NCBI GenBank assembly: GCA_965230565.1
Contig: CBDDLH010000012.1
Coordinates: 62,001-126,000, forward strand
DNA from: BCD1 sp965230565
GTDB lineage: Bacteria > Bacteroidota > Bacteroidia > Chitinophagales > Saprospiraceae
Direction: 5' to 3'
Length of the DNA stretch: 64,000 bases
The position numbers were made by a program, and so were the translations under genes. The notes below the pieces were generated by a model that had not been told where the DNA came from, searched no databases, and worked only from the letters and a program-made list of their open reading frames with translations. Positions 58,581 to 64,000 of the stretch are shown here, in pieces (within the stretch, counting starts at the first letter, position 1; every line of letters begins with the position of its first letter).

Positions 58581-59708
58581 ATGACAGCAAGACCAATCAA
58601 GTTGACTGCGGCATTATTATGTCTCACATTATTCCTGGCTTTCTCGGGCGAAATATCCGGCCAATCGGATACCCTGGATATAAAAGAAACCCAAGATACT
58701 ACTGAAGCAAAGAAAAACTTCCTTGCCGCTTATCCTATTGCCTTTTACCTACCTGAAACGAGGCTCGCTTTTGGTGGGGCATGCATCTATACCTATTTCC
58801 CGGGCAAAGAAAAAAGCAGCAACCCTTCCCTCTGGCAAATGGGCGGAGCTTATACTTTGAATAAACAAATATTGCTTTACGTATCCTATCAGTTATTTCT
58901 GAGAAAGAACCGAACCGAAATATTTGGGGAGATTGGTTACTTCGATTATGTATTCCCTTATTTCGGAACAGGTAATGCAACAATATATGATCAGGAGGAA
59001 AAATATTTTGCCAATTTCCCGAGGATCTATTTCAACTACCTGGAACGGGTCAAGGGAAATTTCCGGATGGGAGGAGTTGTAAAATTTGACTGGTTCAACA
59101 TCAAGGAAACGCTTAATGACGGATTACTGGAATCGACCCAAGTATTGGGAATTGACGGCGGAGTTGTTACCAATGCCGGATTGCTGATGCGATATGATAG
59201 CCGGGATATTGTTTTCCTTCCCAACAAGGGGCTTTTCGCCACTTTGGAAGTCACGCGCAGTGGTAAACTTTTGGGCAGCGAATATCCGTACACGGAAGTT
59301 TTTCTGAATGCTTCAGCTTATTTTTCTCTTAAAAAAAATCACGTGCTCGCTACAAACCTGGTTACCGGCTCTCAGGTAGGAGAGGTGCCATTTTATAAAT
59401 TACTGACCATGGGCGGCCCAAAACGACCGCGAGGAATCATTGAAGGACGCTACCGCGACAAAAGTCTCTTGCTGTTGCAAATGGAATACCGGTTCCCCAT
59501 CTATAAAAGATTTGCAGGGGTGGCATTCGCAAGTACCGGAAGAGTTGCAGAAAAATACAAGGACCTTGCCTCCGCAGGATTTCATTACAATGTTGGCGGA
59601 GGGTTACGCTTTGTTCTGGATAAAAACAACAAACTGCGGCTTCGCCTGGACGTAGGTTTCGGTAGTGATAAACCTGCCTTTTATTTCACGGTTGGCGAAG
59701 CTTTTTGA
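58581..59708 (+). CDS. BamA/TamA-family barrel protein without POTRA domains
   Basis: 375 residues: signal peptide, a 20-residue acidic linker, then a 16-stranded Omp85-type barrel. G-G-P-K-R-P-R-G-I-I-E-G-R-Y-R-D-K is the conserved loop-6 region (R-G-F/I-type motif), and P-E-T-R-L-A-F-G-G the first strand. POTRA domains are absent, and the length is about half of BamA. It belongs to the D15-like group seen in Bacteroidota and may be a lipid or protein insertion accessory. Its stop overlaps the convergent DUF547 gene by 28 bases. Confidence 0.75.
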   Translation: MTARPIKLTAALLCLTLFLAFSGEISGQSDTLDIKETQDTTEAKKNFLAAYPIAFYLPETRLAFGGACIYTYFPGKEKSSNPSLWQMGGAYTLNKQILLYVSYQLFLRKNRTEIFGEIGYFDYVFPYFGTGNATIYDQEEKYFANFPRIYFNYLERVKGNFRMGGVVKFDWFNIKETLNDGLLESTQVLGIDGGVVTNAGLLMRYDSRDIVFLPNKGLFATLEVTRSGKLLGSEYPYTEVFLNASAYFSLKKNHVLATNLVTGSQVGEVPFYKLLTMGGPKRPRGIIEGRYRDKSLLLLQMEYRFPIYKRFAGVAFASTGRVAEKYKDLASAGFHYNVGGGLRFVLDKNNKLRLRLDVGFGSDKPAFYFTVGEAF

Positions 59709-60472
59709 AAATCCGTATAATTACCGGTACTGAGTGTCCAGTCATAACTTCCAAATTGGATATTTACGCCTTTGACAGATTCAATTATGCCATATTTTTC
59801 AAGAAACCGTTTGATGCCTTTTTTTCCACCAAAATCTCCGCGAAACCAGCTAAACAAGACGGAAGTGGTTAGCTGGTCATTTTCCACCACAGTCACTTTT
59901 TTAAGATAACTTTCTGTTATTTCATCGAGCTGTTCATAAATAAACCGATCATCATAAATCGCTACCGGCGGGCAGCTTTTGGCACCGCAGTTTAAGGCAA
60001 AATGAACACGCCCGTCCCTGTCATTAACCCGGAGCATACGTTCATATTTGGGAACGAAACATTTTTTCAAAATACCCAGCCCGAGTTTTACTCTCGAATC
60101 CCTGATGATCCCATGTTCGATATCATCAAAGCTCATTTCTATTCCAGCAATGGTGACCCGTTTCTTCAGGAAAAAGCTACCACGATCTTCAAAAAGAGAA
60201 GGATCATTAACCAATAAATACTGGACAAAGCCATTATAGGTATTTATCCAAAATGCCAGTTTTTCGGTACGTTCATCTACCGCATCAGCCAGGGACTCCA
60301 GGTCTATTTTGGCATACCTGTCAACGATCTTAGAAGCGTCTTCTCCCATCCTCATCCGGTTGAGCAATTCCTGAGACAATTCGACATAATCATGTCCTGT
60401 CATCTGCGTAGATTGGGCAAAAACTGGTAAACTGATTGTCATGACCAAAGAAAAAATCAGACTATTCTTCAT
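59681..60472 (-). CDS. DUF547 secreted protein
   Basis: 263 residues with a signal peptide (cleavage after V-F-A-Q). DUF547 markers: A-F-W-I-N-T-Y-N-G near residue 90, D-I-E-H-G-I-I-R near 120, and H-F-A-L-N-C-G-A-K-S-C-P-P near 156-168, whose Cys/Asn/Cys suggests a papain-like or redox site. The reaction is unknown. Convergent overlap with the Omp85-type gene. Confidence 0.93.
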   Translation of the reverse strand: MKNSLIFSLVMTISLPVFAQSTQMTGHDYVELSQELLNRMRMGEDASKIVDRYAKIDLESLADAVDERTEKLAFWINTYNGFVQYLLVNDPSLFEDRGSFFLKKRVTIAGIEMSFDDIEHGIIRDSRVKLGLGILKKCFVPKYERMLRVNDRDGRVHFALNCGAKSCPPVAIYDDRFIYEQLDEITESYLKKVTVVENDQLTTSVLFSWFRGDFGGKKGIKRFLEKYGIIESVKGVNIQFGSYDWTLSTGNYTDFQKASPTVK

Positions 60473-60541
60473 GGTTTTTAAATTTATTGATATTTTAAAT
60501 CTTGAAGTTGTTTAAAAACAAGACAAAGCTAACTTTTTTTC

Positions 60542-61234
60542 ATGTCCATATCTGTCATTATACCGACTTGTAATGAAAGTCTTCGCATTGGAAGGCTGGT
60601 TGATTTTATGAGCAAATTTGGAGGGGATCTTGTAAAGGAGATCATAGTTGTTGATGCTCTTGCATCGAACGACAATACGCTTGCACGCGTTCCTCAGGGA
60701 AAAGCTATCGGAATAAAATCAGCAGCGACTTGCAGAGCCGTACAGATGAATGAGGGGGCAGAAAGGGCCACGGGAGACATTCTGTATTTTGTGCATGCTG
60801 ATGTCTTCCCGCCAAAAGGTTATGCTCAGGATATTTGCCGTTCTTTAGCCCTGGGTAATGACTATGGTTTTTTCAGTTATGTATTTAATTCAAACAAAAG
60901 GTTATTAAAAATAAACAGTTATTTCACCCGGTTCCCCAACCTTTTTACAGGGGGAGGAGACCAGACCTTTTTTATCCGGAAATCCCTTTTTGAAAAGCTG
61001 GGGGGATTCAATGAAGAGGTTGTTATGATGGAAGACTTTGAGCTTTACAAAAGACTAAAAAGGGCCAAACTAAAATTTCAGATCATCAATAATCCCGTCC
61101 TGGTGTCGGCCAGGAAATATGAAAAAAACAGTTACCTCAAAGTAAATTTCATCAATCTTGTCACCATGGTTTTATTTAAAACAGGATTTCCCCTCGAACG
61201 GTTAAAACGTTTTTATGCCTCCGCATTAAAATAA
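60542..61234 (+). CDS. Glycosyltransferase family 2, TIGR04283 type
   Basis: 230 residues. S-V-I-I-P-T-C-N-E-S opens it, V-V-D-A-L-A-S-N-D-N-T the nucleotide-binding block, H-A-D-V-F-P-P-K-G the DxD-like motif, and G-G-G-D-Q-T-F-F-I-R-K-S-L-F then E-D-F-E-L-Y-K-R-L. TIGR04283 enzymes are small cytosolic GT2 proteins that lack a membrane anchor. The acceptor is unknown. Close in position to the LpxH-like gene, so a link to envelope glycolipid is possible. Confidence 0.9.
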   Translation: MSISVIIPTCNESLRIGRLVDFMSKFGGDLVKEIIVVDALASNDNTLARVPQGKAIGIKSAATCRAVQMNEGAERATGDILYFVHADVFPPKGYAQDICRSLALGNDYGFFSYVFNSNKRLLKINSYFTRFPNLFTGGGDQTFFIRKSLFEKLGGFNEEVVMMEDFELYKRLKRAKLKFQIINNPVLVSARKYEKNSYLKVNFINLVTMVLFKTGFPLERLKRFYASALK

Positions 61235-61370
61235 TGGTTGAACTGGCATCATTTTCTCAATGATTCACAATTTCTTTACGTTGGCTTAATTACCTGATTA
61301 CAGTGAAGCCCTACCTTTGTCGGAATACCAATCATATCCTGGTAACATCTCATGGCAACCGAATCGACGA

Positions 61371-62258
61371 ATGAATAATCAACAAAAACGAAAAATGGAA
61401 GTCCTGGTGCTTTCTGACATCCATCTGGGCACTTTCGGATGCAGGGCCAAAGAACTTCTGAAATACCTAAAAACAGTAGATCCTGAAATTTTAGTGCTCA
61501 ACGGGGACATCATCGACATCTGGCAATTCAATAAGCACTTTTTTCCAAAATCTCACATGAAAGTTATTAAACATTTTACCTCCATGCTCACCAAAGGGGT
61601 AAAGGTGTATTACATTACTGGCAACCACGATGAGATGCTCCGAAAATTTAAAGGCCTCAGGTTGGGTAATTTCGAGATCGTCAATAAGGTTTTACTGGAA
61701 ATAGACGATAAAAAAGCATGGATTTTCCACGGAGATGTTTTTGATGTGACCATGAAGCATTCCAAGTGGCTGGCCAAACTTGGAGGCATTGGTTATGACC
61801 TGCTGATCATGATCAATACCCTGTTCAACTTTGTGAGCCAGAAAATCCTGGGGCGTGGGCGCATTTCATTATCCAAAAAAATCAAAAACGGTGTAAAAAC
61901 CGCTGTGAACCACATCAATAATTTTGAAGAGACGGCTGCAGATATTGCCATTTCCAATGGTTACGATTACGTTATTTGCGGACACATTCATCAGCCTCAG
62001 ATGCGTGAAGTAACCCGTAAGGGAGGAGGCAGCGTGATGTACCTCAATTCCGGCGACTGGATCGAAAACCTGTCAGCACTTGAGTACAAAGAGGGAGCCT
62101 GGTCCATCTATGAATACTCCGGTGACCCCAGAATGCAACAGGCTAATATAAACGAAGAAGTTTCGATGCCCGTGGAGGCAGAACAGATGGAATTTTCCAG
62201 TAAACAACTACTGTATGAGCTGGTCGAGGAGTTTAAAGGGAGCGACTTAACTTATTAG
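61371..62258 (+). CDS. LpxH-like UDP-2,3-diacylglucosamine pyrophosphatase
   Basis: 295 residues from ATG 61371 (TTG 61317 gives 18 additional residues of poor quality). Calcineurin-like metallophosphoesterase motifs: D-I-H-L-G, N-G-D-I-I-D-I-W, G-N-H-D-E, H-G-D-V-F-D, C-G-H-I-H-Q-P. The family includes LpxH and the LpxH2/YkuE-like enzymes; here the W-Q-F-N-K-H spacer supports the LpxH-type role in lipid A synthesis at the membrane. The tail of 50 residues after the fold is acidic. Confidence 0.85.
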   Translation: MNNQQKRKMEVLVLSDIHLGTFGCRAKELLKYLKTVDPEILVLNGDIIDIWQFNKHFFPKSHMKVIKHFTSMLTKGVKVYYITGNHDEMLRKFKGLRLGNFEIVNKVLLEIDDKKAWIFHGDVFDVTMKHSKWLAKLGGIGYDLLIMINTLFNFVSQKILGRGRISLSKKIKNGVKTAVNHINNFEETAADIAISNGYDYVICGHIHQPQMREVTRKGGGSVMYLNSGDWIENLSALEYKEGAWSIYEYSGDPRMQQANINEEVSMPVEAEQMEFSSKQLLYELVEEFKGSDLTY

Positions 62259-62315
62259 TCGAATACCATCAGGCGGGGACTATCTCAGACCATCCATAAC
62301 CGTAATTAAACACGA

Positions 62316-62347
62316 AAGGCATATCCTGATTTTACAGGATATGCCTT
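62316..62347. terminator. Bidirectional terminator between LpxH-like gene and glgC
   Basis: Perfect 13-base arms AAGGCATATCCTG and CAGGATATGCCTT with a 6-base loop and T-rich tail. Confidence 0.8.
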
Positions 62348-62371
62348 ATTTATTTATTTTATAATTTTTAA

Positions 62372-63664
62372 TTAATGCATCTTATCCCCTGCCCAGTCCA
62401 GACCAATGTGTGTTCCGTTAGGGATTACAGCACTTTTCATTATTACAATTACACCATCACGGATGTAATAGGTATCGGTTTGTACATCCTCAAGCGAAAC
62501 ACTACCATGGATATGAACATTATCACCAATTCGGCAATTTTTATCAATGATAGCATTACGAACATAGCAGTTTTTACCAATACCTAAACTGATTGTTGAT
62601 TCATCCAGAATCTGGTCAATGGTTTCATAATAATCATTACCCATTATTATGGAGTTGGATATCTCAGTATTCTCACCAATACGCGATCGTATCCCAACAA
62701 TGGACCTTTCAATTTTTTTCGCATGTATAAAACATCCCTCCGACAAGAGGGCTGAATTGAACCAGGTTCCATATATCTTCGAGGCAGCTAATAACCTTGG
62801 ACTAGTATAAATTGGATTCTCACGGTCAAAGAAATTGAACTTTGGCACATCGTCGGTCAAGGCAATGTTAGCCTCGTAAAAAGAGCGGATAGTTCCGATA
62901 TCTGTCCAGTAACCGTCGAAAGCATAACTGGCCACCTTATGGCCATTTTCGATTGAATAAGGAATGATATTCTTACCGAAGTCCATCGCATCAGGATTCT
63001 TTTTAAAGAATCCTTTGATACTTTTTTTGTTGAAAATATAGATCCCCATCGAAGCCAGGTAATGTTTTCCTGCTGCAGCACTTTCTTCGGGGACCGGTGA
63101 TTGCCAGTCTTTCAATATTTTTTTCTCAGGTTTTTCGATAAACCTTTCGATAAACCCTTTTTCATTAACCTTCATAATTCCAAACCCAGGGGCATCTCTA
63201 TCATTTACGGGTATGGTAGCTATGGTCAGCTCAGCTTTTTGTTTGATGTGATATTTAACCAACTTTTCAAAATCCATTTGATACAGTTGATCCCCTGACA
63301 GAATGAGCAAGTAATCATAATCATGCTTTTCAAGGTGCTTCATGGATTGTCTAACCGCATCTGCAGTACCCTGAAACCATGAATCACTGGTTGGGGTCTG
63401 TTCTGCCGCCAGAACATCTACAAATCCATGTGTAAAATGGTCAAAAGTATAAGCGTTTTTGATGTGCTTATTAAGTGAGGCTGAGTTGTATTGTGTTACA
63501 ACGTACATCCGCCTAACTCCGGAATTCAGGCAATTGGAAATTGGTATATCAATGAGTCTGTATTTCCCTCCGATCGGTACAGCTGGCTTGGAACGCTTGC
63601 TGGTCAATGGGGCAAGGCGGGTTCCTGCTCCCCCTCCTAAAATTAATGCGATCATTTTAATCAT
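62372..63664 (-). CDS. glgC: Glucose-1-phosphate adenylyltransferase
   Basis: 430 residues. L-I-L-G-G-G-A-G-T-R-L-A-P-L-T and R-S-K-P-A-V-P-I-G-G-K-Y-R-L-I-D-I-P are the nucleotidyl site; F-I-E-K-P and D-F-G-K-N-I-I-P-Y the substrate part; the C-terminal left-handed beta-helix with S-I-I-M-G-N-D-Y-Y is complete. First committed step of glycogen synthesis in the cytoplasm. Oriented with glgA upstream, 27 bases after its stop, so a glgA-glgC operon is read leftward. Confidence 0.97.
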   Translation of the reverse strand: MIKMIALILGGGAGTRLAPLTSKRSKPAVPIGGKYRLIDIPISNCLNSGVRRMYVVTQYNSASLNKHIKNAYTFDHFTHGFVDVLAAEQTPTSDSWFQGTADAVRQSMKHLEKHDYDYLLILSGDQLYQMDFEKLVKYHIKQKAELTIATIPVNDRDAPGFGIMKVNEKGFIERFIEKPEKKILKDWQSPVPEESAAAGKHYLASMGIYIFNKKSIKGFFKKNPDAMDFGKNIIPYSIENGHKVASYAFDGYWTDIGTIRSFYEANIALTDDVPKFNFFDRENPIYTSPRLLAASKIYGTWFNSALLSEGCFIHAKKIERSIVGIRSRIGENTEISNSIIMGNDYYETIDQILDESTISLGIGKNCYVRNAIIDKNCRIGDNVHIHGSVSLEDVQTDTYYIRDGVIVIMKSAVIPNGTHIGLDWAGDKMH

Positions 63665-63690
63665 AGCTCAATTATTATTGGTTCGTTTTG

Positions 63691-64000
63691 TTAAACCAGT
63701 TCTAAAAGTTCTTTATATACATCGTTGTAAGCGCTGGCAGAAGCCTCCCAGGAGAAATCAAGATTCATGATCTTCTCCCGCACTTCATTCAACGCGTCTT
63801 TGTCACTATACAATTCCGTTGCCCGGTAAATAGCGGTATGGACATCATGTACGGTAAATTCATTAAACCTGAATCCTCGGCCACTGCCATCCGGTTCACC
63901 CATATCAGGCACCGTATCTTTCAATCCTCCTACTGACCGTACGATCGGTAAGGTTCCATAAGCCATGGAATACATTTGGTTCAATCCGCATGGCTCTACT
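63691..64000 (-). CDS. glgA: Glycogen synthase C-terminal part (cut by window edge)
   Basis: The last 103 residues of an ADP-glucose glycogen synthase, GT5. E-P-C-G-L-N-Q-M-Y-S-M-A-Y-G-T-L-P-I-V is the signature around the catalytic C-terminal domain, followed by V-G-G-L-K-D-T-V and a final helix. Only the 3' end is here; the frame is open to the window edge (the TTG at 63984 is not a start). Partner of glgC downstream. Confidence 0.92.
   Translation of the reverse strand, partial: VEPCGLNQMYSMAYGTLPIVRSVGGLKDTVPDMGEPDGSGRGFRFNEFTVHDVHTAIYRATELYSDKDALNEVREKIMNLDFSWEASASAYNDVYKELLELV

Noticed and set aside
1..64000. Prophage, integrative element or defence island spanning the window
   Set aside because: No integrase, transposase, restriction, toxin-antitoxin or phage structural gene is present; gene content is mostly housekeeping and envelope.

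Overview
The window is a stretch of an ordinary chromosome from a member of the Bacteroidota, most likely a Saprospiria-like lineage. The signs are C-terminal type IX secretion (T9SS) sorting domains, many lipoproteins and secreted DUF proteins typical of the phylum, promoters of the TTTG / TAnnTTTG type, and AT-rich dispersed intergenic repeats. The lineage below phylum is an inference. There are about 50 protein genes at high density, with no rRNA, tRNA, insertion sequence or CRISPR array that I can see.

Layout. 1-9.5 kb: the murA start, a sulfatase, a secreted esterase, a bestrophin channel, a lipoprotein dipeptidase and a secreted basic-tailed protein. 9.8-17.7 kb: a TonB receptor divergent from a second sulfatase, then a membrane protein with its winged-helix regulator, a Coq4-like protein and two membrane DUF proteins. 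One of the latter, DUF1361, carries two frameshifts. 17.9-25 kb: a sialate-esterase-like protein, an acyl-CoA dehydrogenase with two palindromic operators, cinA, pssA and rsmI. rsmI has one frameshift. 25-33 kb: an AraC/TPR regulator divergent from an acyltransferase-ankyrin fusion, a vWA protein, ligA and an HxlR-type regulator. 33-40 kb: a giant M64-type peptidase and three small genes.

40-44.7 kb is a decayed accessory patch. It holds a duplicated DUF1295 gene end, a serine-hydrolase C-terminal remnant, and a photolyase-associated cluster (TIGR03643, truncated FAD-domain gene, DUF2256, cryptochrome) with an acetolactate-decarboxylase-like lipoprotein between its members. 45-64 kb: a conserved nucleosidase-like protein, OmpA, DUF2911, a protein ending in an effector-associated-like domain, an alkyltransferase-like protein, rodA, acn, a DUF547 protein, a glycosyltransferase, an LpxH-like phosphoesterase, and glgC followed by glgA.

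Most promising unexplained structure: between 51548 and 51981 two divergent, non-coding, apparently structured transcripts each end in an intrinsic terminator. The leftward one stops 3-4 bases before the start codon of the effector-associated-domain protein, so it is either a small RNA or a terminator-type riboregulator of that gene. A second strong signal is a two-member regulon: the same 22-base operator pattern lies at the same position before the start codons at 13793 and 14917, next to a winged-helix repressor gene. Two genes (DUF1361, rsmI) are broken only by single extra bases in short homopolymers, so sequencing error must be excluded before calling them pseudogenes.
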